NCBI GenBank assembly: GCA_965204765.1
Contig: CBDBFG010000004.1
Coordinates: 434,001-498,000 of the forward strand
DNA length: 64,000 bases
Direction of reading: 5' to 3'
Origin: CBDBFG01 sp965204765
GTDB lineage: Bacteria > Pseudomonadota > Alphaproteobacteria > Caedimonadales > UBA9215
Shown here: piece by piece, positions 52,308 through 62,252 of the stretch
Position numbering within the stretch: position 1 is the first letter of the stretch
How the letters are laid out: each line of letters opens with the position of its first letter
Translations under genes and position numbers: made by a program
The notes under the pieces: model-generated
Told to the model about the DNA's origin: nothing
The model's database searches: none
Seen by the model: the letters and a program-made list of their open reading frames with translations, nothing else

Positions 52308-52685
52308 ATGGCTGATTTAAATAAGATTGTTGAAGAGTTGTCTAAGTTGACAGTAATGGAAGCTGCTGATTTAGCGAAGAAGTTGGAAGAAGAGTGGGGT
52401 GTTTCTGCTGCCGCTCCTGTTGCGGTTGCTGCTGTTGCAGGTGGTGGTGATACTGCTGCTGCTGCTGCTGAGAAGAGTGAGTTTGATGTTGTGTTAGCAT
52501 CTGTAGGTGACAAAAAGCTTAATGTGATTAAGGAAGTTAGAACTATTACAGGTCTTGGACTAAAAGAAGCTAAAGAGATGGTAGAGTCTGCTCCTAAGGT
52601 TGTAAAGGCTGGCGTTGCTAAAGGAGATGCTGATAAAATAAAAGCACAATTGGAAGGTGCTGGAGCATCAGTAGAGCTTAAATAA
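52308..52685 (+). CDS. rplL: ribosomal protein L7/L12
   Basis: 125 residues: N-terminal dimer domain, flexible Ala-rich hinge (VAAVAGGGDTAAAAAEKSE) and C-terminal domain with KLNVIKEVRTITGLGLKEAKEMVE. It recruits translation GTPases. GGAG site 8-10 bases upstream. Confidence 0.98.
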   Translation: MADLNKIVEELSKLTVMEAADLAKKLEEEWGVSAAAPVAVAAVAGGGDTAAAAAEKSEFDVVLASVGDKKLNVIKEVRTITGLGLKEAKEMVESAPKVVKAGVAKGDADKIKAQLEGAGASVELK

Positions 52686-52694
52686 TGATTTTTT

Positions 52695-52720
52695 GTAGAG
52701 TTTGCAGCTCTACTTTTTAT
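52695..52720 (+). terminator. terminator/attenuator between rplL and rpoB
   Basis: GTAGAG and CTCTAC arms around a seven-base loop, followed by TTTTTAT. It starts 10 bases after the rplL stop, 128 bases before rpoB. As in E. coli, where an attenuator lies between rplL and rpoB, it could set the ratio of ribosomal protein to polymerase; the equivalence is an inference. Confidence 0.75.
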
Positions 52721-52847
52721 TGTAAAATTCGGCTATGCTCGTTTTTTTAGTTCTGAATTTTTTTATTTTATACTGTGCAAAGAATGTATATTTTTTGCAC
52801 ACTTTTTGCTGTATATTTTTATTTAACTGACAATGAAGTGAGGCATA

Positions 52848-55800
52848 ATGTCATCTATTCCTGCTGGTCAAAAGCGTATTCGTAAGAGTTTTCACAAGAT
52901 AGCAAGCGTTCTTGAGATGCCTAATCTAATAGAGTTACAAAAGAAGTCTTATGAAGATTTTTTGCAAAAAGATGTAATGCCTGATAAGAGGTGTGATCAG
53001 GGTTTGCAGGGGATTTTTAATAGTATTTTTCCTATTAGTGATTTTTCCGAAAAGGCTTTGCTCGAATTTCACAAGTATGACTTTGATAACCCTAAGTATG
53101 ATGTAGAAGAATGTCGTCAAAGAGGTGCTACTTATTCTGCGCCTTTGCGTGTTACTTTTCGTTTAGTGGTATGGGATATTGATGAGAGCACAGGGAGTCG
53201 CTCCGTTAGAGATATTAAAGATCAAACGGTATACATAGGTGATATGCCGTTAATGACAGAAAATGGTACTTTCATTATTAATGGTGTAGAGCGTGTGGTT
53301 GTATCACAAATGCACCGTTCTCCAGGGGTATTTTTTGATCATGACAAAGGTAAAACTCATGCCTCAGGGAAGTTTTTGTTTTCTGCTCGTGTGATACCTT
53401 ATCGTGGTTCTTGGTTAGATTTTGAATTTGATAGTAAAGACATATTGTATGTTCGTATCGATCGTAAGCGTAAGTTGCCGGCAACTACGCTTTTGATGGC
53501 GTTAGAAATGGCTGGTAAAAGTGAAGTTAATTCTTTAACTAGATCAGATATTCTGCAAACTTTTTATCAGGTATTAGGTTACAAAAAGTCTAAAACTGGC
53601 TGGGTTACTAAATTTGTTCCTGATCATTATAGGGCTGGTAAATTATGTCATGATTTGGTTGATGCCAAAAATGGTAAGGTTGTTATTAAGTCTGGTGAAA
53701 AAATTAGTCCTCGCAAGGCTAAAACTCTTTTTGATTCTGGCCTAAATGAGATAGTGGTTGATTCATCCGAATTATATTCTCGATACGTAGCCGAAGATAT
53801 AATTAATTCCAGTACTGGTGAGGTATTTGCTATGGCTGGTTCAGAAATTACAGAAGAATTGCTGGCTAAGCTTGGTGATGTAAAGGTCAATAATTTAAAA
53901 GTTTTGTTTATTGATAATGTACAGGTTGGTCCTTATCTAAGGGATACCTTATCGATCGATAAAAACTCTTCTAGGGAAGGTGCGTTGTTAGATATATACC
54001 GTGTAATGCGTCCGGGTGAGCCACCTACCTTTGAAAGTGCTGATGCGTTGTTTAAGTCATTATTCTTTGATATTGATCGTTACGATTTATCTGCTGTTGG
54101 TCGTGCAAAAATGAATCAACGTCTTAATGTTGATGAAAGTGAAGATTTACGCTGTTTATCTGCAAAAGATATAATAGAGATAGTAAAGATTCTTTTGAAA
54201 TTGAAAGATGGTAAAGAATATATCGATGATATAGATAACTTAGGCAACAGACGTGTACGTCCTGTCGGGGAGTTGTTAGAAAATCATTATAGATCTGGCA
54301 TGTCTAGAATGGAACGTGCTATGAGAGAGAGGATGAGCTCCGTTGATGTGGATGCTGTAATGCCACATGACTTGATAAATTCTAAGCCTATTTCCGCGGT
54401 TGTGAAGGAATTTTTTGCTTCTTCGCAATTGTCGCAATTTATGGATCAGGTGAATCCGTTGTCGGAGATTACTCATAAACGTCGTCTTTCAGCATTGGGT
54501 CCTGGTGGTCTGACACGTGATCGAGCTAGTTTTGAGGTGCGTGATGTGCATCCTACCCACTATGGTCGTATTTGTCCTATTGAAACACCGGAAGGTCCTA
54601 ATATTGGTTTGATAAATTCGTTGGCTTCATATGCTAGGGTGAACAAGTATGGATTTATTGAAAGTCCTTATTTTAAGGTTGTCAATGGTACGATTACTGA
54701 TGAAGTAACCTATATGTCTGCGATGGAGGAGGCGCGCCATTCGATAGCTCAGGCTGACGCGAAAATAGATGATAAAGGCATGTTAGTAGATGAGTTTGTT
54801 AGTTGCCGTAAAGGTGGTGAGTTTACTTTGGTGCATATCGATGAAATAGGCTATATAGATGTTTCTGCTAAGCAGTTAGTATCTGTAGCATCATCTCTGA
54901 TTCCATTTTTAGAGAATGATGATGCGAACCGAGCTTTGATGGGATCGAACATGCAAAGGCAGGCGGTGCCGCTAATGCAATCTGAGGCACCGATAGTTGG
55001 AACAGGGATGGAGTCTGTAGTTGCTAAAGATTCTGGTGTTACTGTTTTAGCTGTTCGTGGTGGTGTTGTTGACCAGGTGGATGCTAATAGGATTGTTGTG
55101 CGCATATCTGATGATGATTCTAATGATTCATCTGTTGTGGATATCTATAAATTACAAAAATATCAACGATCTAACCAGGATACGTGTATTACGCAAAGGC
55201 CTTTAGTGAAATGTGGAGATGTTGTTAGTAAGGGCGATATAATAGCTGATGGACAGTCTACTGATGGTGGTGAGTTGGCATTAGGTCGTAACGTGCTGGT
55301 AGGTTTTTTGTCCTGGAATGGTTATAATTTTGAGGACTCTATAATAGTTTCTGAGCGTATAGTGAGTGAAGATGTGTATACTTCTATACACATAGAAGAG
55401 TTTGAAGTAGTTGCACGTGATACCAAGTTGGGACAAGAGGAAATTACGCGTGATATACCTAATATAGGTGATGATGCTTTGCGTTACTTAGATGAGGCCG
55501 GAATAGTTTCTATCGGTGCCGAGGTCAAGGCGGGTGATATTTTGGTTGGTAAGGTAACTCCGAAAGGTGAAACATCAGCTACCTCCGAGGAGAAGTTATT
55601 ACGTGCTATTTTTGGAGAAAAAGCATCAGACGTGCGTGATACCTCTTTGCGTGTTCCTCCTGGAGGGCGCGGTACAGTTGTGGAAGTAAAGGTTTTCAAC
55701 CGTAGTGGTGTAGAAAAAGATGAGCGTTCTTTAGCAATTGAAAGAGCTGAAATAAATAAGCTTTTGCAAGACCGTGATACGGAAAGAAAAATTTTAGAAT

Positions 55801-56978
55801 CAGCGTTACAATCTAGGTTGCGTGAGTTATTTATTGGTCAAAAAGCAGATTCGTTTCCTGGTAAAAAGAAAGCTGGTTTTGTAATCGATGCTGCCGCTTT
55901 GGATGAACTGACCGAAGCAGAGGTGCGTAAGGTATCTGTTGTGGATAGTGATATTCAGTCAGAGGTTGATTCGCTTGTAAAGCATCATGAAAGTAGAATA
56001 AAGCAGTTGTATAAGCATTTCGAAGACAAGGTAGAAAAGATACAGCGTGGCGATGATTTGCAGACTGGTGTTTTAAAAGTAGTTAAAGTATTTGTTGCTA
56101 CAAAGCGTAAGTTGCAACCAGGTGATAAAATGGCTGGGCGTCATGGAAACAAAGGGGTGGTTTCTAGGGTGGTGCCCGTAGAGGATATGCCTCATTTAGA
56201 AGATGGTACTCCTTTGGATGTGATTTTGAACCCTTTGGGGTTGCCGTCTAGAATGAACGTTGGACAAATTTTGGAGACTCATTTGGGTTGGGCTGCGCAT
56301 GGTCTTGGTCGTCAAATTGCTAGTGTATTGAGTGATATGTACGATAACAAGAAAGATATTGCTGATTTGCGTGATTGTATGTTGGATTTATACAGTAGAG
56401 ACAGCGATGTGAATCTTATTAATAATATGCATGACGAAGATTTGATTGAAATAGCTCAGAATCAAGTCAAGGGTGTGCCAATGGCTACCCCAGTTTTTGA
56501 TGGTGCGAAAGAGTCAGATATTAATGATATGTTGGCAAAGGCTGGTTTTGATAGTTCTGGTCAGGTTACGTTGACAGACGGTATGACTGGCCGGATGTTT
56601 GAGCGTCCAGTGACTGTTGGTTACAAGTATATGCTGAAATTAAATCATATGGTTGATGATAAGATGCATGCTCGATCTGTTGGGCCATATAGTTTGGTTA
56701 TACAACAGCCGTTGGGTGGTAAAGCGCAGTTTGGTGGTCAGCGTTTTGGAGAAATGGAGGTTTGGGCCCTGGAAGCTTATGGTGCATCTTATACCTTGCA
56801 AGAGATGTTGACTGTAAAATCTGATGATGTTTCTGGTCGTACAAAAGTCTATGAGGCTATCGTGCGAGGTGATGATAATTTTGAAGCTGGTATTCCTGAA
56901 TCCTTTAATGTCTTGGTTAAAGAATTACAGTCTTTGGGTATAGATGTAGAGTTTGGTAAAAATGAGGGTAATGCATAG
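52848..56978 (+). CDS. rpoB: RNA polymerase beta subunit
   Basis: 1376 residues, full length. The rifampicin pocket region reads SSQLSQFMDQVNPLSEITHKRR then LSALGPGGL, with the main resistance positions in their sensitive state except a Val where E. coli has Asn518. Active-site segments MAGRHGNKGV and the C-terminal GGKAQFGGQRFGEMEVWALEAYGA are intact. GTGAGG site 5-6 bases upstream. Transcribed ahead of rpoC with a 121-bp gap. Confidence 0.98.
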   Translation: MSSIPAGQKRIRKSFHKIASVLEMPNLIELQKKSYEDFLQKDVMPDKRCDQGLQGIFNSIFPISDFSEKALLEFHKYDFDNPKYDVEECRQRGATYSAPLRVTFRLVVWDIDESTGSRSVRDIKDQTVYIGDMPLMTENGTFIINGVERVVVSQMHRSPGVFFDHDKGKTHASGKFLFSARVIPYRGSWLDFEFDSKDILYVRIDRKRKLPATTLLMALEMAGKSEVNSLTRSDILQTFYQVLGYKKSKTGWVTKFVPDHYRAGKLCHDLVDAKNGKVVIKSGEKISPRKAKTLFDSGLNEIVVDSSELYSRYVAEDIINSSTGEVFAMAGSEITEELLAKLGDVKVNNLKVLFIDNVQVGPYLRDTLSIDKNSSREGALLDIYRVMRPGEPPTFESADALFKSLFFDIDRYDLSAVGRAKMNQRLNVDESEDLRCLSAKDIIEIVKILLKLKDGKEYIDDIDNLGNRRVRPVGELLENHYRSGMSRMERAMRERMSSVDVDAVMPHDLINSKPISAVVKEFFASSQLSQFMDQVNPLSEITHKRRLSALGPGGLTRDRASFEVRDVHPTHYGRICPIETPEGPNIGLINSLASYARVNKYGFIESPYFKVVNGTITDEVTYMSAMEEARHSIAQADAKIDDKGMLVDEFVSCRKGGEFTLVHIDEIGYIDVSAKQLVSVASSLIPFLENDDANRALMGSNMQRQAVPLMQSEAPIVGTGMESVVAKDSGVTVLAVRGGVVDQVDANRIVVRISDDDSNDSSVVDIYKLQKYQRSNQDTCITQRPLVKCGDVVSKGDIIADGQSTDGGELALGRNVLVGFLSWNGYNFEDSIIVSERIVSEDVYTSIHIEEFEVVARDTKLGQEEITRDIPNIGDDALRYLDEAGIVSIGAEVKAGDILVGKVTPKGETSATSEEKLLRAIFGEKASDVRDTSLRVPPGGRGTVVEVKVFNRSGVEKDERSLAIERAEINKLLQDRDTERKILESALQSRLRELFIGQKADSFPGKKKAGFVIDAAALDELTEAEVRKVSVVDSDIQSEVDSLVKHHESRIKQLYKHFEDKVEKIQRGDDLQTGVLKVVKVFVATKRKLQPGDKMAGRHGNKGVVSRVVPVEDMPHLEDGTPLDVILNPLGLPSRMNVGQILETHLGWAAHGLGRQIASVLSDMYDNKKDIADLRDCMLDLYSRDSDVNLINNMHDEDLIEIAQNQVKGVPMATPVFDGAKESDINDMLAKAGFDSSGQVTLTDGMTGRMFERPVTVGYKYMLKLNHMVDDKMHARSVGPYSLVIQQPLGGKAQFGGQRFGEMEVWALEAYGASYTLQEMLTVKSDDVSGRTKVYEAIVRGDDNFEAGIPESFNVLVKELQSLGIDVEFGKNEGNA

Positions 56979-57099
56979 TATTGCAAATATAGCGACTTAA
57001 TTTTTTATAGTTTTAGGTGTTGTAGTTTTTTATGAATTGCAATTATTGGGTAAGTAATCCTGTTATGCGTAAGCTAATAACCGTTTTTTGGAGCGAATA

Positions 57100-59106
57100 A
57101 TGAAAGATGTAATGAATGTATTTGGCAAGGATCAAGGTCCTGAAAGTTTTGATTTTTTAAGGGTTTTGATTGCTAGTCCCGAGCAGATTAAGTCTTGGTC
57201 TTTTGGTGAGGTGAAAAAGCCAGAGACTATAAATTATCGTACTTTTAAGCCTGAAAGGGATGGGTTATTTTGTTCGCGTATTTTTGGCCCAATTAAAGAT
57301 TATGAATGTTTGTGCGGTAAGTACAAGAGAATGAAGTACCGTGGTATTACGTGTGAAAAATGTGGTACAGAAGTGACGCTGGCGAAGGTTCGTCGTGAAA
57401 GAATGGGGCATATAGATCTAGCTGCTCCTGTAGCTCATATATGGTTTACTAGGGCTATGCCAAGTAGGGTTGCTACGTTGTTAGATTTGACAATGAAGGA
57501 CTTAGAAAAAATACTTTATTACGATTCATATATAGTGATTGATCAAGGGTTATCTGGTTTGCAGAAAAACCAGTTGCTGACAGAAGATGAGTATTGTGAT
57601 GCATTGGATGAATTTGGTGAAGGTTCATTTACAGCAGGAATTGGAGCAGAGGCTGTTCAGTCATTATTGTCCGGTATTAATTTGGCTCAAGAAAGTGTTA
57701 GTTTGCGGGAGGAGCTTGCAGCAACTAAATCAGAGATGAAGAGGAAGCGTATCATAAAACGTTTAAAGTCGGTAGAGGCCTTTTTGGATTCAAAATCTAA
57801 TCCAGAATGGATGATTTTACAGGTATTGCCTGTATTACCTCCGGAATTAAGGCCGCTTGTGCCTCTTGATGGCGGTAGATTTGCTACGTCTGATTTGAAT
57901 GACTTATATCGTAGGGTGATTAACCGTAATAATCGTTTGAAAAGATTAATAGAGCTGCGTGCTCCTGATCTGATCATCAGGAATGAAAAGCGTATGTTAC
58001 AAGAAGCTGTGGATGCTTTGTTTGATAACAGCAGAAGAAGTAGGCCAATAGTAGGTTCTAATAAACGTCCGTTAAAATCCTTGGCTGATATGCTTAAAGG
58101 TAAGCAAGGTAGATTCCGTCAAAACTTGTTAGGGAAAAGGGTAGATTATTCAGGTCGTTCCGTAATCGTTGTTGGTCCAGAGTTGAAGCTGCACCAGTGT
58201 GGTATCCCAAAAAAAATGGCGTTGGAATTATTTAAGCCTTTCGTATATTCACGATTAGAGCGTTATGGGCTTGCAACGACTATTAAAGCTGCTAAGAGAA
58301 TGGTCGAAAAATGTCGTTCTGAGGTTTGGGATATATTAGAAGAGGTTATACGTGAGCATCCTGTATTGTTAAATCGTGCGCCTACTTTGCACAGGCTTGG
58401 AATACAGGCATTTGAGCCAATGTTGGTTGAGGGTAAGGCTATTCAATTGCATCCATTGGTATGTACGGCATTTAATGCCGATTTTGATGGTGACCAAATG
58501 GCTGTTCATGTGCCGTTGTCTGTTGAGTCGCAGTTAGAGTCACGTGTGCTTATGATGTCTACTAATAACATTTTGCATCCGGCTAACGGTAAGCCGGTTA
58601 TCAATCCAACGAAAGATGTGGTGTTAGGGTTATATTATTTGACAGTGGAGCGCGAAGGTGAAAAAGGCGAGGGTATGTGCTTTGCTGATGTTGGTGAGAT
58701 TCAGCTTGCACTAGATAATGGTTTAGTTTCGTTGCATACGAAAATTAAGGCGCGTTTTGTTAGTGTTGATGAGGGGGGTGACCCTGCGTCTTGTATGGTT
58801 GATACTACTGTTGGTCGTATGATACTTTCTGAGGCTTTGCCTAGGAGTGCGAAGATTAAATTTGATATAATCAATAAGATTATTACTAATAAAGAAATTA
58901 GTTCTATTATTGATGAGATATATCGTTACTGTGGACAGAAGGAAACAGTGATATTCTGTGATAGAATTATGGCCATAGGGTTTAAGTATGCTACCGTTTC
59001 TGGTATATCATTCGGAAAAGATGATTTGTTGATTCCTGGTGATAAGAAAATATTGGTAGATGAGACAAGGTCAATAGTTGGTGAGTATGAAAAAAACAAT
59101 ATCTAG
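57100..59106 (+). CDS. rpoC: RNA polymerase beta' subunit, 5' part up to frameshift
   Basis: 668 codons from the ATG at 57100 (GGAG site 7 bases upstream) to a TAG at 59104. It contains the N-terminal zinc site (C70, C72, C85, C88) and the active-site Mg motif DFDGD (residues 461-465) within NADFDGDQMAVH. Homology runs without a break into the frame -1 relative, where the rest of beta' continues. The two parts must be joined to make a working enzyme: slipping back one base at 59091-59097 gives a continuous chain of about 1384 residues, the normal length. The TAG would otherwise release a beta' lacking the bridge helix and trigger loop. Confidence 0.93.
   Translation: MKDVMNVFGKDQGPESFDFLRVLIASPEQIKSWSFGEVKKPETINYRTFKPERDGLFCSRIFGPIKDYECLCGKYKRMKYRGITCEKCGTEVTLAKVRRERMGHIDLAAPVAHIWFTRAMPSRVATLLDLTMKDLEKILYYDSYIVIDQGLSGLQKNQLLTEDEYCDALDEFGEGSFTAGIGAEAVQSLLSGINLAQESVSLREELAATKSEMKRKRIIKRLKSVEAFLDSKSNPEWMILQVLPVLPPELRPLVPLDGGRFATSDLNDLYRRVINRNNRLKRLIELRAPDLIIRNEKRMLQEAVDALFDNSRRSRPIVGSNKRPLKSLADMLKGKQGRFRQNLLGKRVDYSGRSVIVVGPELKLHQCGIPKKMALELFKPFVYSRLERYGLATTIKAAKRMVEKCRSEVWDILEEVIREHPVLLNRAPTLHRLGIQAFEPMLVEGKAIQLHPLVCTAFNADFDGDQMAVHVPLSVESQLESRVLMMSTNNILHPANGKPVINPTKDVVLGLYYLTVEREGEKGEGMCFADVGEIQLALDNGLVSLHTKIKARFVSVDEGGDPASCMVDTTVGRMILSEALPRSAKIKFDIINKIITNKEISSIIDEIYRYCGQKETVIFCDRIMAIGFKYATVSGISFGKDDLLIPGDKKILVDETRSIVGEYEKNNI
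59091..59097 (+). promoter_or_regulatory. candidate -1 frameshift (slippery) site in rpoC
   Basis: The seven bases A AAA AAC are placed in the zero frame so that AAA is the P-site and AAC the A-site codon, the X XXY YYZ pattern of known bacterial -1 frameshifting sites. They form part of a seven-A run (59090-59096). Slipping by one base reads on through CAA TAT CTA GAT, restoring the expected beta' sequence before DGFITQGEKYNKVVDAW. A GGTGAG lies just upstream (59080-59085). Transcript slippage from 7 to 8 A would give the same result. Function not proven. Confidence 0.5.
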
Positions 59107-61253
59107 ATGGTTTTATTACCCAAGGTGAAAAATATAACAAGGTTGTAGATGCTTGGTCTCAGTGTACTGATAAAGTAGCAGGATCGATGATGAAGGGTAT
59201 TTCTTCGGCAAGTCCAGGTGCTCCTTTAAACTCTGTTTATATGATGTCTCATTCTGGAGCGCGAGGGTCAGCGGCGCAAATGAAGCAATTGGCTGGTATG
59301 CGAGGGTTGATGACTAAGCCTAATGGTGAGATCATTGAAACCCCTATTATTTCAAACTTTAAAGAAGGGTTATCTGTATTGGAGTATTTTAATTCTACTC
59401 ACGGTGCGCGTAAAGGTTTGTCGGATATGGCGTTGAAAACAGCCAATTCTGGATATTTAACTCGTCGTCTAGTTGATGTGGCACAAGATGCTGTGATTAT
59501 AGAGGATGATTGTGGTACTGATAAGAAAATAAAGGTTGCTCCTATCATTGAAGGTAGTGAGATTATTACTACTATTTCTGAGCGTGTGTTAGGTAGGACT
59601 GCTGGAGAAGATGTAATGCATCCAGAGACCGGTGACGTTATAGTTGAACGTGGTGCGATAATCAATGAAGCTATTGTAGAGGTTATAGATAGGGCTGGTA
59701 TAGACAGTATGCATGTTAGATCTCCTTTAACTTGTGAGTCTATAGATGGTGTGTGTGCTACTTGTTATGGTAGGGATTTGGCAAGGGGATCCAAGGTGAA
59801 TATGGGTGAGGCTGTTGGGGTTATTGCTGCACAGTCTATCGGTGAACCTGGTACTCAACTTACTATGCGTACTTTCCATATAGGTGGAGCGGCGCAAGGA
59901 AGTGGTGAAAAATCTAGCATAGAATCGGCTGCTGATGGTCTGGTTACCGTTTTAAATCGTAATGTTGTGAAAAATAGTAATGGCGATTTGATTGTGATGG
60001 TTCGTAATATGGAAGTTGTGGTAAGTGATGTAAAGGGCTTTGAGAAAGTTCGTTATAAGTTGCCGTATGGTGCTAAATTATTGGTTGATTCAGATAGTAA
60101 GGTAAAAGTTGGGCAAAAAATAGCTGATTGGGATCCGTTTACTACTCCTATCGTGTCCGAGATTGATGGTATAGCCAAATTTGATGATTTAATAGAGGGT
60201 GTTTCTGTGCGCGAAGTGGTGGATAGTGCTACTGGTCTAACCAGCAGGGTTGTTACCAATTGGCGTCAACAGGCGCGCAGCAGTGATTTAAAGCCTCGTA
60301 TTTCCTTAGTGGATAAGGATGGTAAAGTATTAAAGTTGTCCAACGGAATGGAAGCTAGATACTTTCTTTCTGCAGATGCGATTATCAGTACTGATAGTGG
60401 TGTCAAGGTTAATAGTGGAGATGTCATAGCTCGTATTCCAAGAGAAACTTCTCGCACCAGAGATATTACAGGTGGTTTGCCTAGGGTTGCTGAATTATTT
60501 GAGGCTCGTATGCCAAAAGATTATTCTGTCATAAGTGAACTTGATGGTCGTGTAGAATTTGGCAAGGATTATAAGACGAAGCGTTTGATCAGGGTTGTTC
60601 CAGAAGGAAATGATATTCAGCCTGTTGAGTATATGATACCTAAAGGTAGGCACGTTGTTGTGTTTGAAGGTGATTATGTGCGTAAAGGTGAGACACTAGT
60701 AGATGGGAATCCGGTGCCGCATGATATTTTACGAGTATTAGGCTCAGAAGCTTTGGCTTCTTACCTGATTAATGAAATACAAGAAGTGTATCGTTTGCAA
60801 GGTGTGCCTATTAATGACAAGCATATAGAGGTCATTGTGCGTCAAATGCTTAGAAAGGTTGAAATATCAGATCCTGGTGATTCTATGTATTTGGTGGGTG
60901 AGCATGTTGATAAGCGTGAATTAGAAAAGGTGAATTCTAATTTGTTGGCGCAAGATAAAACAGCAGCCAAGTCGTTTGAGGTGTTGCAAGGAATTACTAA
61001 GGCTTCATTGCAGACTAAGTCATTTATTTCTGCGGCATCTTTCCAGGAGACTACAAGAGTGTTAACAGATGCTGCTGTAAATGGAAAGCGTGATGATTTG
61101 GTGGGGCTAAAAGAAAATATTATTATTGGTAAGTTAATACCTGCTGGTACTGGTAGCGTAGTGAGTGAGATGAAGTCACAAGCTATTCTCTCTGATGATT
61201 CTGTCGATAATGGTGTTGAGGTGACAGTTGAAAATGAACCATCTGTAAATTAG
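59091..61253 (+). CDS. rpoC: RNA polymerase beta' subunit, 3' part after frameshift
   Basis: About 720 codons, frame open from the TGA at 59088 to the stop at 61253. Starts in the DGFITQGEKYNKVVDAW segment, then holds the bridge helix and trigger-loop region (ASPGAPLNSVYMMSHSGARGS; VGVIAAQSIGEPGTQLTMRTFHIGG), the second zinc site (CESIDGVCATCYGRDLARG) and the C-terminal clamp end. An internal ATG-ATG at 59187 has AGGA only 4 bases upstream and would cut off the first 32 residues, so separate translation is unlikely to give a complete enzyme. A small hairpin (61264-61281) follows the gene. Confidence 0.93.
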   Translation, partial: KKQYLDGFITQGEKYNKVVDAWSQCTDKVAGSMMKGISSASPGAPLNSVYMMSHSGARGSAAQMKQLAGMRGLMTKPNGEIIETPIISNFKEGLSVLEYFNSTHGARKGLSDMALKTANSGYLTRRLVDVAQDAVIIEDDCGTDKKIKVAPIIEGSEIITTISERVLGRTAGEDVMHPETGDVIVERGAIINEAIVEVIDRAGIDSMHVRSPLTCESIDGVCATCYGRDLARGSKVNMGEAVGVIAAQSIGEPGTQLTMRTFHIGGAAQGSGEKSSIESAADGLVTVLNRNVVKNSNGDLIVMVRNMEVVVSDVKGFEKVRYKLPYGAKLLVDSDSKVKVGQKIADWDPFTTPIVSEIDGIAKFDDLIEGVSVREVVDSATGLTSRVVTNWRQQARSSDLKPRISLVDKDGKVLKLSNGMEARYFLSADAIISTDSGVKVNSGDVIARIPRETSRTRDITGGLPRVAELFEARMPKDYSVISELDGRVEFGKDYKTKRLIRVVPEGNDIQPVEYMIPKGRHVVVFEGDYVRKGETLVDGNPVPHDILRVLGSEALASYLINEIQEVYRLQGVPINDKHIEVIVRQMLRKVEISDPGDSMYLVGEHVDKRELEKVNSNLLAQDKTAAKSFEVLQGITKASLQTKSFISAASFQETTRVLTDAAVNGKRDDLVGLKENIIIGKLIPAGTGSVVSEMKSQAILSDDSVDNGVEVTVENEPSVN

Positions 61254-61376
61254 TTATATTGGCGTCAAGAGAATGCTTGACTATTGAAAAAAGTATTTAT
61301 ATCATGCCGCCACAAGCAGTACATTTTTTTTTGTTAAGATTGTTTTAGGTAGATAATATTAAGGAAGGAAGGCTTT

Positions 61377-61748
61377 ATGCCAACTATTAATCAATTGATT
61401 CGTAAGCCGCGCAAGGATTTAGCTGCGCGTAATAAAGTGCCGGCGATGCAGGGGTGCCCACAAAAGAGAGGGGTATGTACGCGTGTTACTACTACTTCTC
61501 CTAAAAAGCCTAACTCGGCATTGCGTAAAATTGCTCGTGTTCGTCTGACTAATGGTTTTGAAGTTACAGCGTATATTCCTGGTGAAGGTCACAACCTGCA
61601 GGAGCATTCCGTTGTGCTAATTAGAGGTGGTCGTGTTCCAGACCTTCCAGGTGTAAGGTATCATCTAGTAAGAGGTACTTTAGATACTCAAGGTGTTAAA
61701 GATCGTAAACAAGGTCGTTCCAAATACGGAACAAAGCGTCCAAAGTAA
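61377..61748 (+). CDS. rpsL: ribosomal protein S12
   Basis: 123 residues, strong AAGGAAGG site upstream. The streptomycin-related positions (KKPNSALRK and PGVRYHLVRG) are in the sensitive form. S12 sits at the decoding site. Starts 123 bases after rpoC, then rpsG and fusA follow as the str operon. Confidence 0.99.
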   Translation: MPTINQLIRKPRKDLAARNKVPAMQGCPQKRGVCTRVTTTSPKKPNSALRKIARVRLTNGFEVTAYIPGEGHNLQEHSVVLIRGGRVPDLPGVRYHLVRGTLDTQGVKDRKQGRSKYGTKRPK

Positions 61749-61760
61749 TAAGGAGTTAGT

Positions 61761-62231
61761 ATGTCTCGTCGTCGTGCTGCGGAAAAAAGAGAATGTTTGC
61801 CAGATCCTAAGTTTGGTGATGTCGTTATTTCTAAATTCATTAATTCTGTTATGATTGATGGTAAAAAGTCGATTGCTGAAAAAATAGTATATGGAGCGAT
61901 TGATATTGCCCATTCCAAGGTAAAGCGTGCTCATGTTGAGCTGTTTCATGAAGCTTTAGAGAATGTTAAGCCTTCTATAGAAGTACGTTCTAGGAGGGTT
62001 GGTGGTGCTACCTATCAAGTTCCTGTTGAGGTTCGTCCTGAAAGACAGCAAGCTTTGGCTATTAGGTGGTTGATAAATGCTGCAGGTGCCAGGTCTGAAA
62101 CAACAATGAAGTATCGTTTAAGCGGAGAGCTCTTAGATGCTTTGCAAAATAAGGGATCTGCAATTAAAAAGCGCGAAGATACGCATAGAATGGCTGAGGC
62201 TAACAAAGCTTTCTCACATTATAGATGGTAA
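61761..62231 (+). CDS. rpsG: ribosomal protein S7
   Basis: 156 residues, normal length. Conserved RRRAAEKRE start, FINSVMIDGKKSIAEKIVYGA and VPVEVRPERQQALAIRWLI. Nucleates 30S head assembly. AAGGAG site 7 bases upstream, 12 bases after rpsL. Confidence 0.99.
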   Translation: MSRRRAAEKRECLPDPKFGDVVISKFINSVMIDGKKSIAEKIVYGAIDIAHSKVKRAHVELFHEALENVKPSIEVRSRRVGGATYQVPVEVRPERQQALAIRWLINAAGARSETTMKYRLSGELLDALQNKGSAIKKREDTHRMAEANKAFSHYRW

Positions 62232-62252
62232 TTTTAAATTAGGGATGTACAC

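Noticed and set aside
59187..61253. rpoC as two genes, as with rpoC1/rpoC2 in cyanobacteria
   Set aside because: The split is at a different place, the internal ATG lacks a proper site and would lose 32 conserved residues; the slippery heptamer and continuous homology favour one gene.
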